From Desulfocapsa sp. (GTDB lineage Bacteria > Desulfobacterota > Desulfobulbia > Desulfobulbales > Desulfocapsaceae): a stretch of DNA of 64,000 bases. Below are positions 10,007 to 17,351 of this stretch, one piece after another (positions within the stretch are counted from its first letter, which is position 1; every line of letters starts with the position of its first letter). The translations under genes and the position numbers were made by a program. Below the pieces are notes generated by a model. The model saw only the letters and a program-made list of their open reading frames with translations. It was not told the origin of the DNA and made no database searches. The stretch covers positions 62,001-126,000 of the forward strand of contig JAFLJS010000023.1 of NCBI GenBank assembly GCA_022712895.1, read 5' to 3'.

Positions 10007-11635
10007 TTAGTCCCCCTCTATTACTGTTTTTCCTTGTTTGGTAGCACTGTGTTTAATGAGTTTTTCTGGGATAACGCCTAATTGCAACTCAGGACTCCAG
10101 TTCAACCACGTATCATCGGGATCTGCACTTAGTTCGAAATGGTGGCCATTGGCAAGCCTCTTTCCCATTTCCTTACCATCAGGTGTGGAAAAGGAAATTC
10201 CTCCTGCAATAAGGGTGGCCAGTGATTCGGTACTTATTTTCATGGTAGTCATCAATCCACCTTTCACACGGATACCGCTGGAGTTCCAGAATTTCGTGTT
10301 TTCTCGAATAAGATTAACATATGGAGGGGAAATATTTATATAGATCAGTACATTCTGGCCAGTAGGGGAGAGTTCATAACCGGTGGTCTTACCGACTTGT
10401 ACCTGACGGTAATAGACTGGTTTGTCATAACCAAGAGATCCCAGTCGATTTGTTTCAAGTACCAGGTTTAGCCCTGTACTAATTGTCATATCCACTGGTC
10501 TGCTGTCATGGACAGAAAATTGTGATGTTGCTTTGCCATTCCCTGGAATCAGATTCAGGTAAGGTCCGGAAATGATAGTCCCAAGATTAGAAACAGTTCC
10601 GGCATTTAATTTGGCACGAACAACATAAATATAAGTTCCTTCAACCAGAAGGTGTTTAAGCTTTTTGTTTATGTAAGCTTTGGCATGAACGTTTTTGTAG
10701 TCCTTGCTGAGAGTTAACTCACTGATAATGCCAATTTTCACACCATTGTATTGAATTGTCGAGTCTGCAGTCAGTCCATTTTCAATAGAAAAAATGAGAT
10801 CTATGCTTAAGTTGTCAGAATTGATAGCAGCCTGATAACTTTTATAGAGGTGATGAAAGGATGCATTACTTTTCAGGGCTTTACCTCCACCCGGGGTCAT
10901 AAAGCTGATGCCTCCACGCAGAATAGTTTTCAAAGGATCAACGTGAATAGACAATTTAGGAAGATTTACATCAATTTGGAGTCCGCTGCTAATGAAAAAG
11001 AGCGTCTTGTCACTCACATGTTTAGTGTATTTTGGATAAATCAGAATCTTGGTTTCTATGGATGTATCATCTTTTAAGATATTTGATATTACTTCGCCAA
11101 CTTCAATTTTTTTATAATAAACTGGCGAACCGGGTCCCAGGGACACGTCATGTTTAGCGGTAAGCGTCAGGTGTAAACCAGGGACACGGGATGAAATTGG
11201 TGGCGCTTCATTCAAAGCAACAAAAGAGTCTCCTGGAACTTTTGACGTACCAGGCTGCACCTCAAAATAACTGCCCTTAACCAGTGTGTCCAAACCAGTA
11301 ATTTTGTTAAAAGAAAACTCCGGCTTAACAACCCATATCTTACTGTCATCGGTGAGTTCTTCTTTGGCCTCTTTGATTATTTCTATATTGGCATTAATCC
11401 ATAGTAAATCAGGACTGATAGAAAAACTTTTTAAAGTTCCAATAGGCAAACCTTTAAAAAAGACTTTAGTTCTGTCGGCAGTGAGTCCTGTGGCATTTTT
11501 GATTTGCACCGTTATCATAAAACCGGATTTCTGATAATCTTTATAGAGCAATAATGCTCCAAGGAACAGGGCGAGCAAAGGGAGAATCCAAATGGGAGAT
11601 AAACCTTTTTTTGTCTTAACAACAGGCGTTTCCAT
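10007..11635 (-). CDS. pqiB: PqiB-type MCE-domain lipid transport protein
   Basis: This protein has one N-terminal membrane helix (LSPIWILPLLALFLGALLLY) followed by repeated MCE/MlaD domains (for example MITVQIKNATGLTADRTKV; later LNLIPGNG and LVLETNRLGSLGYDKPVYYR). It fits the PqiB/YebT group, which form periplasm-spanning tubes for lipid movement between the two membranes. The start at 11635 gives METPVVKTKKGLSPIW, which aligns with the E. coli PqiB beginning; an in-frame ATG at 11686 would overlap the previous gene by 8 bases, and neither has a good ribosome binding site. It is downstream of two PqiA-type genes on the same strand. Confidence 0.9.
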   Translation of the reverse strand: METPVVKTKKGLSPIWILPLLALFLGALLLYKDYQKSGFMITVQIKNATGLTADRTKVFFKGLPIGTLKSFSISPDLLWINANIEIIKEAKEELTDDSKIWVVKPEFSFNKITGLDTLVKGSYFEVQPGTSKVPGDSFVALNEAPPISSRVPGLHLTLTAKHDVSLGPGSPVYYKKIEVGEVISNILKDDTSIETKILIYPKYTKHVSDKTLFFISSGLQIDVNLPKLSIHVDPLKTILRGGISFMTPGGGKALKSNASFHHLYKSYQAAINSDNLSIDLIFSIENGLTADSTIQYNGVKIGIISELTLSKDYKNVHAKAYINKKLKHLLVEGTYIYVVRAKLNAGTVSNLGTIISGPYLNLIPGNGKATSQFSVHDSRPVDMTISTGLNLVLETNRLGSLGYDKPVYYRQVQVGKTTGYELSPTGQNVLIYINISPPYVNLIRENTKFWNSSGIRVKGGLMTTMKISTESLATLIAGGISFSTPDGKEMGKRLANGHHFELSADPDDTWLNWSPELQLGVIPEKLIKHSATKQGKTVIEGD

Positions 11636-11678
11636 AGTAATTACCAATGAGCGTTGGTGTATGTTCAGGAGTGTCTTT

Positions 11679-12308
11679 TCAGGCATCCCATAAAAGTCTT
11701 GAATCAAATGTGTGTGCGGCAATCATGGTACACACCACAACAGCTGCAAAATACGAAGCAGCAGGAGCTGCAAACGTAGCTGTGAAACTTCCAAATTCAA
11801 CCAAAGTTGCCATAAGTGCAATCACAAAAATATCGAGCATTGACCAGCGTCCGACAAATTCAATAAACCGAAACATAGCAGTTTTATGACGTAGCCCATG
11901 TTTCCACTTAAATTTGATGGATAGTAGAATTATGCTTAACCCGACTATTTTGAAAAGAGGCACGAGAATAGAAGCCACAAAGATGATCAGGCCAATACCG
12001 TATTCCTTACTATGAAAGAAAAAGAGAACACCATCCATAATAGTTGAATATTCACTGGACCCGAGAAAATCGACCCGCATTATAGGGAGCAGGTTTGCCG
12101 GGACAAAGAGGATTGCTGCAGCTATGATAAGGGCCCAGGTTGTGGAAATCGACTGGTGCTTTCGGAAGTGAACATTAGCATTACAACGTGGGCAGCCAAG
12201 GGGAACGTCAGAGGGAACCTTATTGGCATCTAATAGATATCCACAATCATGACATGCCATGAAACCCGATTCCATAGCTGTTTGTATTGTTTTGCTCGCA
12301 GTCATCAT
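11679..12308 (-). CDS. pqiA: PqiA-domain membrane protein (second half)
   Basis: This 209-residue protein starts with a rubredoxin-like Cys pair (CHDCGYLL ... LGCPRCNA), followed by four hydrophobic segments typical of one PqiA domain. It works with the MCE protein PqiB in intermembrane lipid transport and envelope maintenance. E. coli PqiA has two such domains in one chain; here the two halves are separate genes overlapping by 4 bases. This copy is immediately upstream of pqiB. Confidence 0.87.
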   Translation of the reverse strand: MMTASKTIQTAMESGFMACHDCGYLLDANKVPSDVPLGCPRCNANVHFRKHQSISTTWALIIAAAILFVPANLLPIMRVDFLGSSEYSTIMDGVLFFFHSKEYGIGLIIFVASILVPLFKIVGLSIILLSIKFKWKHGLRHKTAMFRFIEFVGRWSMLDIFVIALMATLVEFGSFTATFAAPAASYFAAVVVCTMIAAHTFDSRLLWDA

Positions 12309-12943
12309 TGTTTAATTGTCTTTGTTGAGGATTGTTTCAGCTCATCCAAAGCACTCCAAAAAATTTCAGGCTCAAGAGCTGATGTTGTAGCACGTGTCAT
12401 AAAGACCAGGAAGACAAAACAGAAAAAACCAATATCAAATTCAAGCGTTGCCATTTTGTGTATTTTAATAATGCTTACAATCAGGGCAATAAGGTACACA
12501 TCAACCATTCCCCATTCATCTAAATAATTAGCAGTTCTGAATAGAAAAAAGAGGGATTTTGAGTATAATCGAATTTTCAATTGCAGGCTGACGGAGAAAA
12601 GGATACTTAGCCTGACAAGAGGAAACAGGATTGAAGTAAGAAAAAGCAGGATTGTTACCAGATAATATTGCTGGTGATAAAAACTCAAAAACGCATCAAA
12701 GATTGATCCACTCTGCTTCATACCCATGGCGTGGATTGTTAAAAGGGGCATGAAAATCGCTGGTATATAGATCAGGAGGCCTGCTGTTGAAATGGCAAGG
12801 ACTTTTGTAATGGAGTTCGTTTTCTTCTGATATATGACTGTCTCGCAACGGGGGCAAAAAAGTTTTCTGCCACTGCTTGAATGAATTTTGTTGAGGAGTA
12901 AATCACAGCCAGGACAGGCAATATATGGGGTCGCAGATGCCAT
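12305..12943 (-). CDS. pqiA: PqiA-domain membrane protein (first half)
   Basis: The ATG at 12943 gives MASATPYIACPGCDLLLN, placing the zinc-type Cys pair (CPGCD ... LFCPRC) at the N-terminus as in other PqiA domains. About four hydrophobic segments follow (for example VLAISTAGLLIYIPAIFMPLL). The frame stays open upstream to 13243, but that part overlaps the divergent YkgJ gene and has no PqiA similarity, so it was left out. The start context has no clear Shine-Dalgarno sequence. With the next two minus-strand genes it forms a PqiA-PqiA-PqiB operon. Confidence 0.82.
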   Translation of the reverse strand: MASATPYIACPGCDLLLNKIHSSSGRKLFCPRCETVIYQKKTNSITKVLAISTAGLLIYIPAIFMPLLTIHAMGMKQSGSIFDAFLSFYHQQYYLVTILLFLTSILFPLVRLSILFSVSLQLKIRLYSKSLFFLFRTANYLDEWGMVDVYLIALIVSIIKIHKMATLEFDIGFFCFVFLVFMTRATTSALEPEIFWSALDELKQSSTKTIKQ

Positions 12944-13150
12944 GTATTTGTCAGGGAGATGTACCCATTCAGGCACAATAATGAGCCTCAACAAAGAAGA
13001 GGCAAATAGTGTCGGATTTGTGTTCGACAGCCGTGTCAATTGATTCAGAGCAGGAATAGACCGGTACTTTCTCTCTGTTATCTCTTTGGTTCTCTTAAGA
13101 AAAACGATAACATATCTTCTGGGAAAAATGAAGGAAAGAGTTGTTTGCCT

Positions 13151-13831
13151 ATGAAGCAAGGGGAAAAGAACAAGCAAATGAATGTTCAAAAAAGTTGTAA
13201 GCAGTGTGGTATCTGTTGCACCAAAGGTGGTGCGGCATTGCACATCGCAGATAGAGTACTTTTACAGGAAGGGAAAATACCACGTAGTGATTGTATTACT
13301 CTTCGTAAGGGAGAATTCGCATGGAGCCCTGTAAATGACATGGTTGAGGCAATCCAATCAGATATTGTCAAATTGCGTGGCACCGGTGGCGAATGGGTCT
13401 GCTGTTATTTTGATGTCTTAGCAAAAAACTGTGGAATTTATAAAAACCGTCCTGTTGCCTGTCGAACACTTCAGTGCTGGCAACCTGAAAAGAGTCTGGC
13501 AATGATAGGTAAAGATTTGTTGAGCCGTCAGGCTATTGTACAGGATGAGAAGTTTCTCCTTGAGTTAATAGAGAAGTATGAACGTGACTTGCCTTTACCC
13601 GACTTCTCGTCACTTTTATCAGATCTGAAACAGAACCCTGAAGAAACGATTCGCATCCTGGAAGAACTTATGAATCAGGATTTGAATTTCCGTAATAAAC
13701 AGGTTCAACTGTCAGCGAAAGTGGCTGCAGAGGAAATGTTTTTGTTTGGCAGACCGCTGTTTCAATTATTGCAGCCTTTTGGCCTAAGCGTTTACCAGAG
13801 GGGGAATCGTTTATGCTTGAAGCTGATTTGA
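13151..13831 (+). CDS. YkgJ-family cysteine cluster protein
   Basis: This protein has the zinc/iron-chelating CxxCxxCC-type cluster near its start (CKQCGICCTKGGAAL), with later cysteines in WVCCYFD, NCGIYKNRP and CRTLQCW. That is the YkgJ/Fe-S-oxidoreductase-like signature of unknown biochemical role. The C-terminal third is helical and not recognised. The start could be ATG at 13151 or 13178; the latter begins MNVQKSCKQCG. The frame is open further upstream, but that part overlaps the divergent pqiA region. Its 3' end overlaps a selenocysteine TusA-like gene by 19 bases, so the two are very probably translated together and may share a sulfur or metal relay function. Confidence 0.82.
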   Translation: MKQGEKNKQMNVQKSCKQCGICCTKGGAALHIADRVLLQEGKIPRSDCITLRKGEFAWSPVNDMVEAIQSDIVKLRGTGGEWVCCYFDVLAKNCGIYKNRPVACRTLQCWQPEKSLAMIGKDLLSRQAIVQDEKFLLELIEKYERDLPLPDFSSLLSDLKQNPEETIRILEELMNQDLNFRNKQVQLSAKVAAEEMFLFGRPLFQLLQPFGLSVYQRGNRLCLKLI

Positions 13832-14037
13832 TAGATTATCGAGGAGACTGCTGAAAAGGTTTTAAAGATGTGCGTGCGCGTCTTCAAACCATGTTAAGAA
13901 ATGAGGAATTCTCTTTTATTTGTGAGGCCAAAGTTGCAGATAAAATTGATAGGGTGTTAGCTTTGGCAGGTGGTGTGATCAGGAACAAAAAGAAGGTTGG
14001 AGAAGATACTGTTATTCGTGTTATGAAAGGTGAGTAA
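13813..14037 (+). CDS. Selenocysteine-containing TusA/SirA-like protein
   Basis: This gene is hidden because codon 14 is an in-frame TGA (13852-13854). The frame ATG 13813 to TAA 14037 reads MLEADLIDYRGDC-U-KGF, then a normal TusA-like beta-alpha-beta body with FSFICEAKVADKIDRVLA and EDTVIRVMKGE, for 74 residues in all. In TusA the motif is D-x-R-G-x-x-C-P; here the TGA falls exactly on the catalytic cysteine position and is preceded by Cys, giving a CU pair. A strong GAGGGGG ribosome binding site lies 8 bases before the ATG. A 12-base-pair hairpin sits directly after the TGA (13858-13890), placed as bacterial SECIS elements are. It overlaps the YkgJ gene. It probably encodes a selenol-based sulfurtransferase or redox protein. 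Confidence 0.85.
13858..13890 (+). promoter_or_regulatory. Bacterial SECIS-type hairpin
   Basis: Arms 13858-13870 (GGTTTTAAAGATG) and 13879-13890 (CGTCTTCAAACC) pair over about 11 to 12 positions with one bulge, one A-C mismatch and one G-U pair. The apical loop is TGCGTGCG and contains the GU that SelB usually recognises. The loop begins 17 bases after the TGA at 13852-13854, within the usual bacterial range. The hairpin is inside the coding sequence, as in bacterial selenoprotein mRNAs. Confidence 0.75.
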
Positions 14038-14044
14038 AAAAAAC

Positions 14045-14109
14045 GAATATCGAACAGGTAATGTCAACTGCTGAAGCGGAGGACTTCTACGCTTACCTAT
14101 TCGATATTC
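14045..14109. repeat. 17-base inverted repeat between convergent genes
   Basis: GAATATCGAACAGGTAA (14045-14061) is repeated in inverse orientation at 14093-14109 with one mismatch. The 31-base spacer contains a smaller GAAG/CTTC stem. It lies between the stop of the selenoprotein gene and the stop of the 4Fe-4S gene. It may act as a two-way transcription end, although no T-run follows either arm, or it may be a copy of a dispersed repeat. Confidence 0.6.
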
Positions 14110-14129
14110 TGTGCTTCTCTTGCCTCTGA

Positions 14130-14879
14130 TTACCAGGTCTTTTTGTCGATAACTGCACCCTGGGTGGAAATAGTGATCTGTTCAACAGGAACACTTTTTC
14201 CAGCACGTTCGATGGCTTTTTGAATTATGCCATTCATGGAAGAACAGCATGGAACTTCCATAATAAGAATGGTGATACTATTCAAATTGCAACTTGCGAT
14301 GATCTCAGCAAAACGTTGCGTGTACATCTCGGCATCATCGAATTTTGGACAACCCATCATAACGACTTTGCCCTGTAAATAATCAAGTTGAAAGTTCGGA
14401 GCAGATACTGCGCAACAATCTGCGGCAACAAGCAGATCAGCACCCTGTAAAAATGGAGCACTGGGGGGGACAAGGCGAATCTGTACCGGCCAGTGGGTCA
14501 AAGAGGAGGTTCCACCGCCAGCTGCCATTTGTAAGGGTTTGTTAGCTGTCTGGCAGGGAGTTTGTGGGGCAAACGTTTTGATTTGAGCAGAGGGACAACC
14601 TGAAGGTTTTGCTGCTTGCACTTCGCCCTCTTTTTGGTCGGCCAGATACTCTTCTACGGCTTCTTCATCAAAATCTTCAGCTTGACGTTCGATGATTTTT
14701 AAGGCACCGGTGGGACAAGAGCCGAGACAGGCACCTAGTCCATCACAAAGATTATCAGAAACAAGTTTTGCCTTTCCATCAATAATTTTTAAAGAACCTT
14801 CTGCACAATCTGTTACGCACTCACCGCATCCATTGCAAAGTTCCTCGTCGATCTCAATAATTTTTCGCATGATTATCAT
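14130..14879 (-). CDS. 4Fe-4S dicluster ferredoxin-type protein
   Basis: The start at 14879 has AGGA seven bases upstream and gives 249 residues. Two [4Fe-4S] motifs stand at the N-terminus: CNGCGECVTDC and CDGLGACLGSC. The rest (about 75-249) has further cysteines: GCPSAQ, ADCCAVSAP, MGCPKFDD and EVPCCSSMNG. The C-terminal part is seen attached to such ferredoxin modules in anaerobes but has no assigned role. It is likely to be a cytoplasmic electron carrier or Fe-S sensor-type protein. An FNR-type promoter about 130 bases upstream suggests control by oxygen or redox state. Confidence 0.85.
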   Translation of the reverse strand: MIIMRKIIEIDEELCNGCGECVTDCAEGSLKIIDGKAKLVSDNLCDGLGACLGSCPTGALKIIERQAEDFDEEAVEEYLADQKEGEVQAAKPSGCPSAQIKTFAPQTPCQTANKPLQMAAGGGTSSLTHWPVQIRLVPPSAPFLQGADLLVAADCCAVSAPNFQLDYLQGKVVMMGCPKFDDAEMYTQRFAEIIASCNLNSITILIMEVPCCSSMNGIIQKAIERAGKSVPVEQITISTQGAVIDKKTW

Positions 14880-15017
14880 GGTAATATCCTCATAAAAATT
14901 TTGTAGGTTTAATAAAGGCCAGTAGAACTTATGGGAACCCAAAATAGAGCCATACTTCATATCGAGTGGGTTCTGAATGGCAGTACTGGAAGTCTATACG
15001 TTAATATTTTGAGCCAT

Positions 15018-15058
15018 ATAATACCATGGTTTGCAACAAAATCATTGATCTAAGTCAA
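15018..15058 (-). promoter_or_regulatory. FNR/CRP-type promoter of the 4Fe-4S gene
   Basis: TTGATCTAAGTCAA (15045-15058) matches the FNR palindrome TTGATnnnnATCAA in all but one base. On the minus strand TATTAT at 15023-15018 is a good -10 box; with a start of transcription near 15011 the palindrome centre lies about 41 bases upstream, the spacing of class II FNR-activated promoters. The 4Fe-4S gene begins 132 bases downstream of that point, so there would be a long leader. Confidence 0.6.
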
Positions 15059-15109
15059 GGCACTTATTTTTTGTAAAACGTATGGGGAAAAAAGTGACAG
15101 ATGAAAAGT

Positions 15110-15223
15110 GATGGACTCGTAAAAAGTCCAGAAACAGGGTGGGGTTGTAAACAAAATAATATGCGATGCACGAAATATTTCTATCATTACGGCGTACTAA
15201 GGTACATCGTAATGATGGGAAAT
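15110..15223. repeat. Hairpin-rich intergenic element (possible MITE remnant)
   Basis: The 557-base gap between the 4Fe-4S gene and the FecR-like gene (14880-15436) holds no convincing gene. Apart from the FNR-type promoter it holds this element: GATGGACTCGTAAAAAGTCC (a TGGACT/AGTCCA hairpin) at 15110-15129, and a long hairpin at 15177-15223 whose arms ATTTC-T-ATCATTACG and CGTAATGAT-GG-GAAAT pair around an inner GTAC/GTAC stem. The first motif resembles a short sequence repeated between genes in several deltaproteobacterial genomes (from memory). Short open frames across it are not credible proteins. Confidence 0.45.
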
Positions 15224-15436
15224 GTGCAGCAACGAAGGAAGTGGAGAGTTTTTACGACGCTATCAAAAGTGACAAGATGGTTCTACGTCATGGATACTAT
15301 TATTTAAATAAGTTTTTATCCAATGGAATAAAAAAAGGAAAACTTTACAATTCTTCTAAATTATAGTACGTAGAAGTACTGATATTACAGGTTTGTAGAA
15401 AATAAAGATTTTTATTCCTATTAAACGGAGAGAATA

Positions 15437-16168
15437 ATGAAGAAAAAAATTGCAGTGACCGCGCTTAGTATGCTTATCGCCCTGGGAACCACTACAGCTT
15501 GTTTTGCTTCAGGAAGTATCGGACACGGTAACATGTCTGTTTTTAAAGGTGAACAACTTATTGATAAATTGTCAGGTCAAAACCCAATTGCAGAAAGTTC
15601 ACTGCTTGTTTGTGATGGGAAATGTATGGTTAAATCTAAAGGAATTTCGCTCGTAGCTGCTGATCAGGCAAAGTTTGCTATTCAAAATGAAGATTCCGTT
15701 TTTAATCTTTATGTTCGATCCGGTAAAGTTGAGTACGTTATTAATGATAATGCACGTAAGATTGCTTTTCATACTCCTGAAGGATCATACACTGTAGCGG
15801 ACGTTATCTTTAATGCTGGTTCTTCTCCTGTTGTCAGAGGTTCTGTTCAGGTAAGTGACTCTGGTGAAACCGAAATTGAGGTTACAGAAGGTCGACTGGT
15901 TTTTGCCACAGGTGATGGTGTGAAAGCGGTTGATGCCAACAATAAGATTGTACTTGCGGTTGTTCCTACTGCCGGTGCTGGAGCAGTTGCTGCTGGTTCC
16001 GGACTAAGCACTGCTGCAATTGCAGGTGGGATTCTAGTCGCTACTGCTGTAGTTGTAACAACAGTTGTAGTTGTTGATAATAACAGCAGTAGTAGTAGCA
16101 CTGGAGCAAGTCAGCCTACCGCACCTACCCCTACTTCAAAGACTTCTGTTGCCAGTCCAAGTTCGTAA
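15437..16168 (+). CDS. FecR-like domain exported protein
   Basis: This 243-residue protein has a signal peptide (cleavage after ACFAS, near residue 26), then a FecR-type beta domain at about 30-165 (VKSKGISLVAADQAKFAIQ; VEYVINDNARKIAFHTPEG; EIEVTEGRLVFATGDG). A very hydrophobic valine-rich helix follows (IAGGILVATAVVVTTVVVV) and a Ser/Pro/Thr-rich tail. It is probably held in the cytoplasmic membrane by the C-terminal helix with the FecR domain in the periplasm. The ribosome binding site GGAGAG precedes the ATG. It is first in the exopolysaccharide region but separated from it by a terminator, so it is likely to be transcribed separately at high level. Confidence 0.78.
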   Translation: MKKKIAVTALSMLIALGTTTACFASGSIGHGNMSVFKGEQLIDKLSGQNPIAESSLLVCDGKCMVKSKGISLVAADQAKFAIQNEDSVFNLYVRSGKVEYVINDNARKIAFHTPEGSYTVADVIFNAGSSPVVRGSVQVSDSGETEIEVTEGRLVFATGDGVKAVDANNKIVLAVVPTAGAGAVAAGSGLSTAAIAGGILVATAVVVTTVVVVDNNSSSSSTGASQPTAPTPTSKTSVASPSS

Positions 16169-16204
16169 GCAGAAGTGGTTTTTGTTGTGGCAGGAATGAA
16201 ATCT

Positions 16205-16244
16205 GAAGGACTATTAGCTACTAGTTAATAGTCCTTCGTTTTTG
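16205..16244 (+). terminator. Rho-independent terminator after the FecR-like gene
   Basis: GAAGGACTATTA (16205-16216) pairs perfectly with TAATAGTCCTTC (16226-16237) around a 9-base loop, and a run of T follows (GTTTTTG). It lies 36 bases after the FecR-like stop and just before the Wza gene. Confidence 0.88.
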
Positions 16245-16275
16245 TATAATTCGAAAAACCTATTAAGAGAAGGCT

Positions 16276-17316
16276 ATGTTTCAGGTCAGATTGTTGAAAT
16301 TCCTTTTTATTGTCCCCATATTATTTCTGTTGATTGGATGTGCAGAGGAAAAGTTTGAAGCCACTACCGACCTTGAACAATTTAGAAAACAATACGAAGA
16401 AAAGCAAAAAAAGTTTAACAGAAGTCAGGATAAAGTTTATTCTCCTGATGCTTTAAGTGATGCTGGTGACGGGGATTACCGTCTAGGGGAAGGAGATCTT
16501 GTCACTGTAAAAGTATACGAAAGCAAAGATCTTGATACTGAAGTTCGGGTTTCATCTCATGGAGAGATTAGTCTGCCACTGTTAGATAATGTAGATGTAT
16601 TTAATCTCACAACAGCTGAGGCAGAAGATAAAGTAGAAGCTCTTTATAGGGAAAAATACTTACATAATCCGCATGTAATCATACATATAAAGGAGCATGT
16701 CAGTAAGCAAATCACCTTGGTAGGGGCCGTTAAAATGCCTGGCACTTATGATTATGTTACAAGGCGAAGGCTACTCGATGTACTTGCCGTAGCAAATGGG
16801 CTTCTGGAAGATGCTGGTTCGATTGCGTACGTTACAAGAGAGAGCCCTGAAACCAAAAAAAGGATGCGATATATGGTAAGCCTTGATGAATTATTAAAAC
16901 AAGGCAATATGCGACAAAATATAGTCGTTCTTGGTGGTGATGTTATTTTCATTCCCATGGCAGGACAATGTTTTATTGACGGTGCGGTACGTAAGCCCGG
17001 AACCTATGCATTAAAAACGAAAATGACCATAACAGAGGCACTTGCCCTTGCTGGTGGCTTGGCGTCGTACGCTGATGATGATGGAATAAAGCTCATTCGA
17101 TATATGGGAAGTGATCAGGAACGCGCTATTGTTTCTCTTAGTTACAGTGATCTACAGGCTGGTATGGGAGACACGCTCTTTTTGCAGGACCAGGATATGA
17201 TTTTTGCAGAATCAAGCAGCATGGGGCTTATGACATCCGGATCAGGGATCTCAATTGGCTTTATGGGAACTGGTTTTACATATAAAGATCCTGAAGCGAA
17301 TACATACAGTAAATAA
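16276..17316 (+). CDS. Polysaccharide export outer-membrane lipoprotein (Wza type)
   Basis: The N-terminus is a lipoprotein leader (PILFLLIGC, lipobox Cys at about 22). A Poly_export domain follows (YRLGEGDLVTVKVYESKDL at about 73) and two SLBB domains (ITLVGAVKMPGTYDY and CFIDGAVRKPGTYALK). The protein would form the outer-membrane exit channel for a polysaccharide, working with the chain-length regulator/tyrosine kinase encoded three genes downstream. It is 346 residues long, typical of the family. It is the first gene of a tightly packed operon running to 26558. Confidence 0.92.
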   Translation: MFQVRLLKFLFIVPILFLLIGCAEEKFEATTDLEQFRKQYEEKQKKFNRSQDKVYSPDALSDAGDGDYRLGEGDLVTVKVYESKDLDTEVRVSSHGEISLPLLDNVDVFNLTTAEAEDKVEALYREKYLHNPHVIIHIKEHVSKQITLVGAVKMPGTYDYVTRRRLLDVLAVANGLLEDAGSIAYVTRESPETKKRMRYMVSLDELLKQGNMRQNIVVLGGDVIFIPMAGQCFIDGAVRKPGTYALKTKMTITEALALAGGLASYADDDGIKLIRYMGSDQERAIVSLSYSDLQAGMGDTLFLQDQDMIFAESSSMGLMTSGSGISIGFMGTGFTYKDPEANTYSK

Positions 17317-17351
17317 TGGAATTGATGTCGGTTAAGGAATAAGAAGCTGCT

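Noticed and set aside
12944-13243. N-terminal extension of the first PqiA gene
   Set aside because: It overlaps the divergent YkgJ gene and has no PqiA similarity.
15101-15307. Short open frames across the hairpin element
   Set aside because: They follow the inverted repeats, have no ribosome binding site and no protein-like composition.
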